Made by a program: the position numbers and the translations under genes
Shown here: piece after piece, positions 6,975 through 14,963 of the stretch
Layout: each line of letters begins with the position of its first letter
Position numbering within the stretch: the first letter of the stretch is position 1
Assembly (NCBI GenBank): GCA_020847855.1
Contig: JADLBH010000017.1
Coordinates: 1 to 64,000 of the forward strand
DNA: 64,000 nucleotides
DNA from: Fimbriimonadaceae bacterium
GTDB lineage: Bacteria; Armatimonadota; Fimbriimonadia; Fimbriimonadales; Fimbriimonadaceae
Reading direction: 5' to 3'
The notes under the pieces: generated by a model
What the model saw: the letters and a program-made list of their open reading frames with translations, nothing else
Database searches by the model: none
Told to the model about the DNA's origin: nothing

Positions 6975-8213
6975 GTGACCATTGAGGCAGCATTCTTCGA
7001 AATGACGCGAGGGTTGTGGTGCGGGGCGGGGGATTGCGGCCGGACCCCTGGGGAAGTGGACGACTTTGTGGCGCGGGCGGCGGGCGCGGGGTTCAATCTG
7101 CTTTTGCCTGAACTCAAGGGGGGGCACGGGCTCCTGCGCTACCCGAGCCGAGAGTTCCCGCAGGCGGTCGAGCCAGGCTATTCGGACTTTGACCTACCAT
7201 CGCTCTTGTTGGCATCGTGTAGGAAACGCGGCATCGAGTTGCACGCATGGTTCATTGACTTCTTCGAAGGGGAGGGGGGGCCAGCCTATGCGGCTCACCC
7301 TGAGTGGGCAGCGAGAAATGCCCAGGGAAGACCGACCAACGAAGAGACGCTGCGAGGAGAGCGGTTCACCGGGCTCTGGATGTGCCCGGCGCAGCGACCC
7401 GGCTACTCGGATCAGTGGCTCGTGCCGATTCTCCGGGAGTTCGCTGAGCGTTACGACTTTGACGCGCTTCACCACGACTATGTCCGGTATCCCGGCGACC
7501 TCGCGCCTGACCAATACTGCTTCTGCGACTCGTGCATCGAGAGTCTGCCGCAATGGGCGGGCTATGTGAACGAGGCTCGCCCTGACGAGGCTTTCGACCA
7601 CGCGCTCTATGACCGGGAGTACCTGGAGGCTCACTGGGAGCAATCGCCCAGGGTGCTCCCGGCATATTGGGACCGGCTTCATCGCGCGGAACGGTCGAGG
7701 TTCCTTTTGGAGGGGGGGTACTTTCGCTACGGTCGGCAAGACCTGGACTACTTCTTCTACCGTTGGAGGACGGAAGCGATCGTGCGCTTCGTGCGCGAGG
7801 CGGCCGAGGCCGTGAGTGGGGCGCGACCTGGAATGGGACTGAGTGCCGCAGTGTTCAAGAACCCCGTGCAGAGCGGACGGTTTATTGGGCAGGATTGGCG
7901 CGAGTTTTCGCCCTGGGTTGACACTTTGATCCCGATGGATTATCGCGACCATTTCCCTGGATCGTTTGACGACTATCTTGCGTTGCTCGCTGAGGCGGTA
8001 GGACGTCAGAAGGTATGGGCGTCTGAGTTCAAGCGGTACCTGCCTGGCTTTGCGTTGTGGCCGTTGGTGCAGGGGGGCGAAAACGAGACCGAGCGAGGTG
8101 CCAGGATGCGAGCTACGATCGAGATTCTGCAGACGGAGTCGCCCCAGGGTTGGGTGATGTTCTGCGCCGGTGACCTCGAGAAGTATCGTCTATGGGAGGC
8201 GCTGGTCGAATAG
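6975..8213 (+). CDS. GHL10-like glycoside hydrolase family protein
   Basis: A 412-aa protein resembling the YngK/GHL10 (DUF4015-like) TIM-barrel hydrolases. Recognisable elements are an early RGLW strand, an ELHAWF strand with surrounding acidic residues, LHHDYVRYPGDL in the middle, and IPMDYRDHF towards the C-terminus. No signal peptide is visible, unlike many relatives, so it may act in the cytoplasm. The GTG at 6975 has no Shine-Dalgarno; an in-frame ATG at 7002 would remove nine residues. The substrate cannot be told; polysaccharide breakdown is inferred from the family. Confidence 0.75.
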   Translation: MTIEAAFFEMTRGLWCGAGDCGRTPGEVDDFVARAAGAGFNLLLPELKGGHGLLRYPSREFPQAVEPGYSDFDLPSLLLASCRKRGIELHAWFIDFFEGEGGPAYAAHPEWAARNAQGRPTNEETLRGERFTGLWMCPAQRPGYSDQWLVPILREFAERYDFDALHHDYVRYPGDLAPDQYCFCDSCIESLPQWAGYVNEARPDEAFDHALYDREYLEAHWEQSPRVLPAYWDRLHRAERSRFLLEGGYFRYGRQDLDYFFYRWRTEAIVRFVREAAEAVSGARPGMGLSAAVFKNPVQSGRFIGQDWREFSPWVDTLIPMDYRDHFPGSFDDYLALLAEAVGRQKVWASEFKRYLPGFALWPLVQGGENETERGARMRATIEILQTESPQGWVMFCAGDLEKYRLWEALVE

Positions 8214-8349
8214 GGATTCTGTTACCGTCTAGCGCAAACTCGCGCGGATCGGTGTGCAACATCGCTCGGTGAGAGCCGCCTTCGTAGCGGGTCGTACCCG
8301 TTCTCGCGCGGCTTTGGATAGAGTACTCCGTACGTGGTCGGTGAAAGAA

Positions 8350-8379
8350 GACGCCACACCCTCGGCGGGGTGTGGCGTC
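8350..8379 (-). terminator. Terminator of the PEP-CTERM gene
   Basis: Inverted repeat of about 11 bp (GACGCCACACC/GGTGTGGCGTC) with a short loop, followed on the minus strand by the T-rich tail TTCTTTC. It lies 29 bases past the stop codon of the gene at 8408. Confidence 0.75.
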
Positions 8380-8407
8380 GTCAGTGCGGGAGCTAATCCC
8401 TTGTCGC

Positions 8408-9001
8408 TTACTGACGTCGTCGGCGGGCAGCGAGAGCTGCCAGTCCGGCGGCGAGGGCGATCATGGTCGCGGGCTCGGGCACGGCTTGGAAGCTCGGCCC
8501 ATAGAAGCCGTTGACCGCGCTTGAGAAGTTGGTCGGCCTCTCGAAAATGCCGTTGATGCCCGAGAAGGTGGCGTCAATGAACGTGATGTTCGCGTTGACC
8601 GACTGGTTCACGTTGAATGCCAGACGATCGCTCTGGTTGGCTCCATTGAAGCCGCCAACGATGTACCCCGTGCCCACGGAAAGTACGGTGTCGGCTACGT
8701 CGAGCTGCCGCCAGATGCCATCGAGGTTCGCGCTCGTGCCCGCGGGCATGATTCCGCTTACGAGAAGGTTCCCGTTCGGATCCCAGATCCCGATCTCGTG
8801 CCGTGCGGACAGGCCGTCCAGATCCGCGTCGAACCATGTCAAGTGAGTAACCGTGATCGAGTTCACGACGTCGAACTGCCAGCCCACGGACTGGTCGTTA
8901 TTGCCGCCCGTGTTCCCCGAGTTTGGATCGAAGTCCACTGCGTTGAAAGCTGAAGCCGTTCCCGCCAGTGAGGCCATTGCCAAGATGAGTGTGCGTTTCA
9001 T
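8408..9001 (-). CDS. PEP-CTERM sorted surface protein with DUF4082-like domain
   Basis: A 198-aa exported protein. It has a signal peptide (MKRTLILAMASLAGTASA), a central domain resembling DUF4082 (WQFDVVNSITVTHLTWFDA, then GIWDPNGNLL), and a C-terminal PEP-CTERM signal: VPEP, a hydrophobic helix, then the basic tail ARRRRQ. The tail implies processing by an exosortase, which is not in this window. The ATG at 9001 is chosen because it opens the signal peptide and has AAGGAA 7-8 nt upstream. Confidence 0.9.
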   Translation of the reverse strand: MKRTLILAMASLAGTASAFNAVDFDPNSGNTGGNNDQSVGWQFDVVNSITVTHLTWFDADLDGLSARHEIGIWDPNGNLLVSGIMPAGTSANLDGIWRQLDVADTVLSVGTGYIVGGFNGANQSDRLAFNVNQSVNANITFIDATFSGINGIFERPTNFSSAVNGFYGPSFQAVPEPATMIALAAGLAALAARRRRQ

Positions 9002-9165
9002 GATTTGTTTCCTTCCGGTTCCAAAGTGGGACCCCTGATAGTGAGGTACCAAAGGAGACTATATCACATGTTTTTGGTTTCTTGCCAAGATTGCGGGCGA
9101 AGGAGCCTGGCCTAGCTCGGAGAACGTTGCGCCAAGCTCGCCCCAGGTGCCTCGTTCCGGCCGGA

Positions 9166-10482
9166 TTAGTTATAGTTCTTGATCACAACATAGTACGGAA
9201 CTCCGTTTACGTAGTAGACGATCACGCATGGGGACGGCGTCTCGTTGCCGTCTTGGGTGGTTGGCTCCGTGCCGCCGCCGCCTTGCCTTGTTTGCATTCC
9301 GAGGAAACTTGCGGGAGGATTGTCCGGGTCAGGTAGCACGGAATCGAGGATCACCACCGGGTCTATCCCGAGCGGCCAGGAAAACTGCGGCCGGATGCCG
9401 CTGCCGACGCCAGACTTCTGGTGAAGCGGGTTCCCCGAGGGCGTGAGCTGGTCGTTCATCACAAAGTAGGGGCTTGCAGAGGAGGTCGTGTCCACGTAGG
9501 CGGTGATGGCGTTGAGTGACAGGGGGTTCTTGATGAAGTCCATCGCCAGGCAAGCCCGGGCAGAAGCTACGGCTGCGTGAGTACGCGGGTTTTGCGCATC
9601 GAACGCGATGTCGAAGTGCATGAACGTAAAGTCGAAGAACTTGATCGGGTTGATCGTCATCGGTGTGATCTCTAACTGGGTGTTCAGATCGCTCTTGTCG
9701 GTCACTTGGGGATAGGAGGCGAGCTCAGGGATGTACTTGATCGTCAGAACGCGGGTGTCGAGCGCGAATTCGGCCACGTAGCTCAGTGGGAAGGTCGGCG
9801 CTGGGAGTGGAACGGTTTCGCCGAAGCTGACCGAGACATCCGTACCAGCACGTTCACGATCCGAACCGCCCCTTTCCGGGTTCCATTCGGAAACGTCCTT
9901 CACAGGGCCTTGTGTTCTCTTGGGGTCCAAGAACCGGGAGACTGTCATGGCGTTCGACTTGATGGCTCCCTCTAGTTGACTCGCGGTAGTTGGCACTTGA
10001 GCCGCTGCTATGACTTGGTTGCGGAAACCTATGAGTGCGTCCCGCACGGTCTCATAGGCCCCTGCTTGCTTGTCCAGCAAGCCTCGGAATCCCGGGTAGA
10101 GGAAGCTGAGAGCGTCCAAGGTGGCGATTGACTTAGGGGTGGGCGAGGTGAGCGGCTCGATATGGATCGTGATCGGGTCCGCGAAGGGCCAGTGGCTCAC
10201 GTCAAGATCCACGAGGCCGGTGGCCGAGTTGTAGGCCTTGACGCCGGAGAACGACTGAAGTGCCCGCTTCATGAACGGACCTGGTGCCGTGAGCAGGTCC
10301 ATCATGCTCGACCGGTCCGCGGGGATGATCACCACGGATTGCTCGAGGTGATGAGGGTCATAGCCGGTTCGGTAGTCCAGGAGCACGAAAGCGGCGAGTC
10401 CGGGTAGCCAGATCGGAGCCGGCAGATCGGGGTTCGTGTTGCCGCTCGTGCGAAAGGTGTCGAGAGGATCAGGAAATGGCAT
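9166..10482 (-). CDS. Hypothetical protein, 438 aa
   Basis: No family recognised. There is no signal peptide or membrane segment; the composition is Pro-, Asp- and Thr-rich with alternating beta-strand-like stretches, and the C-terminus is glycine-rich then hydrophobic-aromatic (VIVYYVNGVPYYVVIKNYN). Codon use resembles the neighbours and the frame is open throughout. TAGCAT ends 6 nt before the ATG, supporting this start as a leaderless gene. It stands alone between a PEP-CTERM gene and a signalling ATPase; nothing ties it to either. Confidence 0.6.
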   Translation of the reverse strand: MPFPDPLDTFRTSGNTNPDLPAPIWLPGLAAFVLLDYRTGYDPHHLEQSVVIIPADRSSMMDLLTAPGPFMKRALQSFSGVKAYNSATGLVDLDVSHWPFADPITIHIEPLTSPTPKSIATLDALSFLYPGFRGLLDKQAGAYETVRDALIGFRNQVIAAAQVPTTASQLEGAIKSNAMTVSRFLDPKRTQGPVKDVSEWNPERGGSDRERAGTDVSVSFGETVPLPAPTFPLSYVAEFALDTRVLTIKYIPELASYPQVTDKSDLNTQLEITPMTINPIKFFDFTFMHFDIAFDAQNPRTHAAVASARACLAMDFIKNPLSLNAITAYVDTTSSASPYFVMNDQLTPSGNPLHQKSGVGSGIRPQFSWPLGIDPVVILDSVLPDPDNPPASFLGMQTRQGGGGTEPTTQDGNETPSPCVIVYYVNGVPYYVVIKNYN

Positions 10483-10559
10483 CGGTCGATGCTACCGCTT
10501 CCCCAATGGACGACTTGTGTGTTACATCACTTTCTTCAGAAGAGTTTTCCACGCCGGGG

Positions 10560-13070
10560 TTAGGCGGAGACGATCTCGGTGACGAGGGACAGGAACGTTT
10601 CCGCTCTCGCGCAGTGTACAGGCTGGACGCCAAGGCGGTTCGCTGCTTCACGCGCGAACGCAACGACACGGGGCGAGTGCCGTCGCGGAAGGGCGAGCAT
10701 GGCAGCTACGGCTCGCCTGGCGAGATCGCGATCGCCGGATTCCTCGGCCGTGGTCGCCACTTCGATCAGCCCGACCCCGGCGCGGTGGAGCTGGCGTCCC
10801 TCGAGCGCGTGCCTCACCATCCGATTGGCCGCTCGAAGGCTCGCGCCGTAGTCCCCAGCTTCACGGGCGATCTTGGCGACCGTGCTGAGAACGTAAGGCG
10901 TGTGAGCTGGATCGGACTGCCGGCTCTGCGCCGCGATTGCCATGGCGAGTCCGTCGGACGGGTGACCTTCGATCACCAAGCACCGGGCCTCGAAGAGTTC
11001 CAGCCACACGCCCGCCTCTGGGTCCGTACTCTGGGGCACGACGTGCCGAAGGCGCTCGACGAGCTGCCTCGCGGCGTCCGGATCACCCTGCTCGATACTC
11101 AGGTCAATGAGGTCGCCGAGTGCGTCCGCCTCCGCGCTCGCATCGCCGATCTGGTGGGCCGCGTTGGCCCGTTCCTCCCAGTGGCCCGCCGCGACCTCCG
11201 GGAATCCGGAGCGCCTTGCCGCAATTCCTTGAAGCCCGAGGAGCTCGATGTAGAGCCCGTGGTCTCCTTCGGCAACCGCGGCCGCGGTGCTTTCGACCGC
11301 AAGGAACCCGAACTCGTGCAAGAGCCCGCTCTCGACGTAGATTCGGGCGAGGCCCCGTGCGTAGTCCAGGACGAGGCCCCGGTTCCCAGACTCCACGGCG
11401 TGCGCGAAGCCGGCCTTGAAGTTCCCTCCATCGGCTTGGATGGCCTCAGCGACGGTGACGGAGGCTGCGGCGAGCATCGCCTTACCCGTGGCGAGTGCTA
11501 GCTGGGCGAAGTGTCGGGCATGGGCGTCGCGCCAAGGGGCGAGCTCGTTGGCGGGAGTGGACTCGAGCAGGAACTCGCGCACCGAGTCGAGCTGACGATA
11601 ACGAAGGGCCTGGTGCCGAATCTCGGTCGCGAGTAGCGAACTGTCCCTCAGCCGACTCAGCAGGTCTAGGGTCTCATCGGTGTCGCCGAGCACGCCCAGG
11701 GCATCCTCGAGCCGGAAGCCTCCTTGGAAGACGGTGAACCTTGCCGCAGCGGCTCGGTCTTCGGGGTCCAAGAGCGAGACCGTGCTCTCCACCACTTGGT
11801 GGAGGCTGGAGTGCCTCCCTTGCCCGGACGGGGACCGAAGAGCCCCGAGCTGACTGTTCCGGACGCGCGCTTCCACGTCCTCAAGGCTCACGTGCCGAAG
11901 CCGACTCGCCGCAAGAATGATCGCAAGGGGAATCCCTTCGAGGGCACGAACGATGCCCGTGACCGTTCGAAGCTGGGACTTCGTCGGAGCGAAGTCGGGG
12001 ACGGCCAAATTGGCGGCTTCGAGGAAGAGCCTCTCTGCGGGGGAAGGCACCCCCCGGCTCGAGGTCTGATCCAGGCCCTTGAGTTCGAACGTCTGCTCGC
12101 CGGGCAGGCCGATCAATCTCCGGCTCGTGATGAGCACCCGCAGCCGGGCGCAAGAGCGCACGATTCGCGAAAGGAAGCCGAGTTCGGCGGCGATGCCCTC
12201 GCAACAGTCGAGGATCAAGAGCGTTTCGGTCTCGGCGGCTGCAGCCGCGATCGCCTCAGGCGTGAGATTGTCCACCGGTTGGTCGAGTCCGATCGCGATC
12301 GCGGCCAAAGCTTGCTCCCCCGTCCGGCACGACTCACAATCCAACCATCGCACCCCGCCAGGAAACCGATGGAGGCAGTCCCAAGCGACCGCGTTCGCCA
12401 GGGACGATTTGCCCACTCCCCCAAAACCGAGCACGGTGACGATGGGACTGATGCCCTCGAGCACAAAGGCCCGAAGGGCTGCTCGCTCGTGGTCGCGGCC
12501 GACGAAGCGGTGGTCAACAGGAACGAGGTCGGATTGTGTTCCTAGGGAGGCAAACGGTGCAACCTCGGACCCTTCACCATTGCGGAAAGCTTGCCAGAGG
12601 ACTTCGCGTCTCGTATGCCCGCGCAGTACGACCTGACCCAGTTTCTTCCACTCGATGTTGGGGCTCAGAAGGTCAACGGCGAGGTCGTGGCAGGTGGACG
12701 AAACAAGGACTTGGCCTGGGCGAGCAAGCTCGACGATCCGAGCGACTCGGTTCACGGCCGCGCCCTGGAAGTCTCCCTCCATCGGCTCGGCGTAGCCCGA
12801 GTGGACCCCGATCCGAACCTCGGCGTCCTGGAGCGTGCGGACGCACTCCACGGCCGCGAAGACGGCATCATGAGGCAAGTCGAAGACCGCTGCAAGCCCG
12901 TCTCCGAGGCTCTTGAAGACCGTGCCACCGGACGCTTCGACCGCCCTTCGCACCTCGGCGTTGTGCCTCGATATGCGCTCTCCCATCGCGAGCCGGTCAT
13001 GCTCCCATCCCGCCGAACTCTGTGCGAGGTCGGTGAAAAGGAACGTATACGTCCGGCCCTCGGAGGCCAT
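10560..13070 (-). CDS. Class III nucleotide cyclase fused to STAND ATPase and helical repeats
   Basis: An 836-aa regulatory protein. Residues 6-130 are a class III adenylate/guanylate cyclase catalytic domain: FTDLAQSS with Asp14, FKSLGDG with Lys53 and Asp57, and GAAVNRVARI with Asn107 and Arg111, so the active site looks complete. Residues about 186-480 form an AfsR/MalT-like STAND ATPase with P-loop GFGGVGKSS (Lys221) and Walker B LLILDCCEG. The C-terminal half is helical TPR-like repeats. This architecture links ligand- or partner-driven ATPase switching to cyclic nucleotide output; the ligand is unknown. TACAAT ends 8 nt before the ATG. Confidence 0.9.
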   Translation of the reverse strand: MASEGRTYTFLFTDLAQSSAGWEHDRLAMGERISRHNAEVRRAVEASGGTVFKSLGDGLAAVFDLPHDAVFAAVECVRTLQDAEVRIGVHSGYAEPMEGDFQGAAVNRVARIVELARPGQVLVSSTCHDLAVDLLSPNIEWKKLGQVVLRGHTRREVLWQAFRNGEGSEVAPFASLGTQSDLVPVDHRFVGRDHERAALRAFVLEGISPIVTVLGFGGVGKSSLANAVAWDCLHRFPGGVRWLDCESCRTGEQALAAIAIGLDQPVDNLTPEAIAAAAAETETLLILDCCEGIAAELGFLSRIVRSCARLRVLITSRRLIGLPGEQTFELKGLDQTSSRGVPSPAERLFLEAANLAVPDFAPTKSQLRTVTGIVRALEGIPLAIILAASRLRHVSLEDVEARVRNSQLGALRSPSGQGRHSSLHQVVESTVSLLDPEDRAAAARFTVFQGGFRLEDALGVLGDTDETLDLLSRLRDSSLLATEIRHQALRYRQLDSVREFLLESTPANELAPWRDAHARHFAQLALATGKAMLAAASVTVAEAIQADGGNFKAGFAHAVESGNRGLVLDYARGLARIYVESGLLHEFGFLAVESTAAAVAEGDHGLYIELLGLQGIAARRSGFPEVAAGHWEERANAAHQIGDASAEADALGDLIDLSIEQGDPDAARQLVERLRHVVPQSTDPEAGVWLELFEARCLVIEGHPSDGLAMAIAAQSRQSDPAHTPYVLSTVAKIAREAGDYGASLRAANRMVRHALEGRQLHRAGVGLIEVATTAEESGDRDLARRAVAAMLALPRRHSPRVVAFAREAANRLGVQPVHCARAETFLSLVTEIVSA

Positions 13071-13180
13071 GGCAGGGAATTGTAGCCGAGCCGGGGGCCG
13101 CTACTGCTTGCCGGCCGGCCAGGGCCAAGTGGCGCGCGCCCGCGACCAGGCCCCATGCGAGCATAATCCCCAGACCGAAG

Positions 13181-14005
13181 ATGGACTCGCGATTCTTGGC
13201 AGAAGAGCTTCGACAGCTGGAAGAAGAACGGTTCTGCACCAGCCTCGAACTCAAGACCATGGCTGGACTCGTGCTCCAAGGCAGGTTGGAGCGATGGATG
13301 CCGGGATTCAACTCTGAGGGCATCGAGATGGAGCACGCAAGGCGCTACGAGTGGGTCTCCGATCGCGTGCTTGGCAAGCGCGTCCTCGATGTAGCGTGCG
13401 GGGCTGGGCGTGGTTCCCAGATGATGGCGGAAGCGGGGGCGGCGAGTGTGGTCGGACTCGACATTGACCCGGAGATCGTGCGGTATGCGTCCCATCGGCA
13501 CGCCACGCCGGGGGTGGACTTTCGAACAGGGGACGCGGCTACATTTTGCTCTGAAGAGCCGTTTGACGCGATCGTGAGCTTCGAGACCATCGAGCACGTC
13601 CCGGAGGTCGAGCGCTTTCTTGCCAGCCTTGCCGGGCTTCTCGCCCCCGACGGAGCGCTTTTCGTCTCGACCCCGATCTCGTCCCTATCCCACGACCCGA
13701 AGCCGACAAACCGATACCACGTGCAGGAGTGGGGCTACCCTCGTTTCGCCAGCGTCTTGGCGGCATGTTTCCGCGTGGACGAGACGCATTTGCAACTCAC
13801 CAAGGAGCCGAGGAACTATGCGCGTCGCATGCTGAACTCGCTGGGGTTGGCTCGCAGGAGCTTCGAGCCCTGCCAGGTGCGACAGAACACCGATTTCGAA
13901 CCACTGGGTCGGCCCGGTGTGAAGTACCGCGGGTTCCAGATCCTGGTCTGCTCGAAGAAGGAAGGTGGGCCTGCGGCGCAGGCCCACCCACCCAAGGGAC
14001 AGTGA
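13181..14005 (+). CDS. Class I SAM-dependent methyltransferase
   Basis: A 274-aa Rossmann-fold methyltransferase with motif I VLDVACGAGRGS near residue 68, the acidic loop GLDIDPE, motif IV FDAIVSFETIEHV and the post-motif LAPDGALFVSTP. The N-terminal 45 residues are helical, and the C-terminus (after about 185) has the NYARRML type of substrate-binding region seen in UbiG/Methyltransf_11-like enzymes. Substrate unknown. CATAAT lies 13 nt before the ATG. Its last 14 codons contain an 11-bp perfect stem that probably also serves as terminator for the convergent lipoprotein gene. Confidence 0.85.
   Translation: MDSRFLAEELRQLEEERFCTSLELKTMAGLVLQGRLERWMPGFNSEGIEMEHARRYEWVSDRVLGKRVLDVACGAGRGSQMMAEAGAASVVGLDIDPEIVRYASHRHATPGVDFRTGDAATFCSEEPFDAIVSFETIEHVPEVERFLASLAGLLAPDGALFVSTPISSLSHDPKPTNRYHVQEWGYPRFASVLAACFRVDETHLQLTKEPRNYARRMLNSLGLARRSFEPCQVRQNTDFEPLGRPGVKYRGFQILVCSKKEGGPAAQAHPPKGQ
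13964..13988 (-). terminator. Terminator hairpin inside the end of the methyltransferase gene
   Basis: Perfect 11-bp stem GGTGGGCCTGC / GCAGGCCCACC with a 3-base loop. Read on the minus strand it is followed by TTCCTTCTTC, a T-rich tail, 34 bases past the lipoprotein stop codon. On the plus strand it encodes GGPAAQAHP, an odd tail for a methyltransferase. Confidence 0.7.
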
Positions 14006-14021
14006 AGAAGAGCCCTGAGGG

Positions 14022-14855
14022 CTACTCCTTCACGCAGAGTCCGATGACTCGGTTGGTCGGGCTTGTGCCTCCGATCACGCCCACTGGAGTCGCGGTGCCA
14101 GTGACCAGGCTCACCTTGTAGAGCTTGGGCTGCGGGTCCGCAAGGGCCGCGTAGGCATCGTTGGTCTGGCCGTCAATGTCAAATCCCGCGACCGGGTCGA
14201 GAGTGGCGGCAATCCCCAAGGGCCCTATGATGGACCCTGTCCCGGCATCCGCCGGACCGTTCGAGTTCGGCGCGCCCAGCTGAACCAGCTGTTTCACGGC
14301 CGTGTCAATCCCATAGGCACTACACGGAGTCATGGCTCCGGGCATCTGGTTGGTGTGCGCGATCTCTGCGATCCCGCTCGCGGCTCCCGTCAGGGCCGAC
14401 TTTGCAACGAGGGTGCCGGTAGCCGTTCCCACTACTTGGTTGTCGTTCGACGAACCCTTCTGGATCGCGAAGAGCTGGGTGCTCGGGTCATAGCTCAAGC
14501 CCCATTGCCCGGTCGAGCCGAAGGAGCCCGAAGTGACCGCCAGCAATTGGCCGTTCGACGTGTTCACCCGGTACCACTTCATGCTTGTACCGTCATGGAC
14601 GCAGCCGTAGAGCGAGTTTGTGGCGGAGTGATAGTCAATCGCGCTCAGCGGCGTCGGTGTAGATCCGAGCTTCGTGGTGAACGCATAGGTGGCCGCCGCA
14701 GGATTGGAAGCCGGGACGAGTAGGACGTCACCCGCCTCGGTGAGGGCGTAGAGGAAGGTCCCAGCAGGAGTGCTCCCGCCGCCCCCGCCGCAGCCGGTGA
14801 TCAGGGCGAGCGCAGCCGCGATCGCGGCTACGGTGGTGAGTTGGTTCGCTTTCAT
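14022..14855 (-). CDS. Lipoprotein with DUF4394-like beta-propeller
   Basis: A 277-aa exported lipoprotein: signal peptide, lipobox LITGC at about residue 22, then a Gly-rich linker. The body looks like a DUF4394 domain, with TFLYALTEAGDVLLV at the start and FDIDGQTNDAYAAL near the end, a signature of that family. Likely anchored in the cell envelope; role unknown. AGGA sits about 9 nt before the ATG. Confidence 0.85.
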   Translation of the reverse strand: MKANQLTTVAAIAAALALITGCGGGGGSTPAGTFLYALTEAGDVLLVPASNPAAATYAFTTKLGSTPTPLSAIDYHSATNSLYGCVHDGTSMKWYRVNTSNGQLLAVTSGSFGSTGQWGLSYDPSTQLFAIQKGSSNDNQVVGTATGTLVAKSALTGAASGIAEIAHTNQMPGAMTPCSAYGIDTAVKQLVQLGAPNSNGPADAGTGSIIGPLGIAATLDPVAGFDIDGQTNDAYAALADPQPKLYKVSLVTGTATPVGVIGGTSPTNRVIGLCVKE

Positions 14856-14963
14856 CGTCGTGTTCCTGCTGCCGCGTGGGCAGCACGGAACGATGATCGC
14901 GCACCTTCATTCAAAAAGATGTGATAAAACTCACAGATTCATGATCAGGTTTCGAGACTTCTG

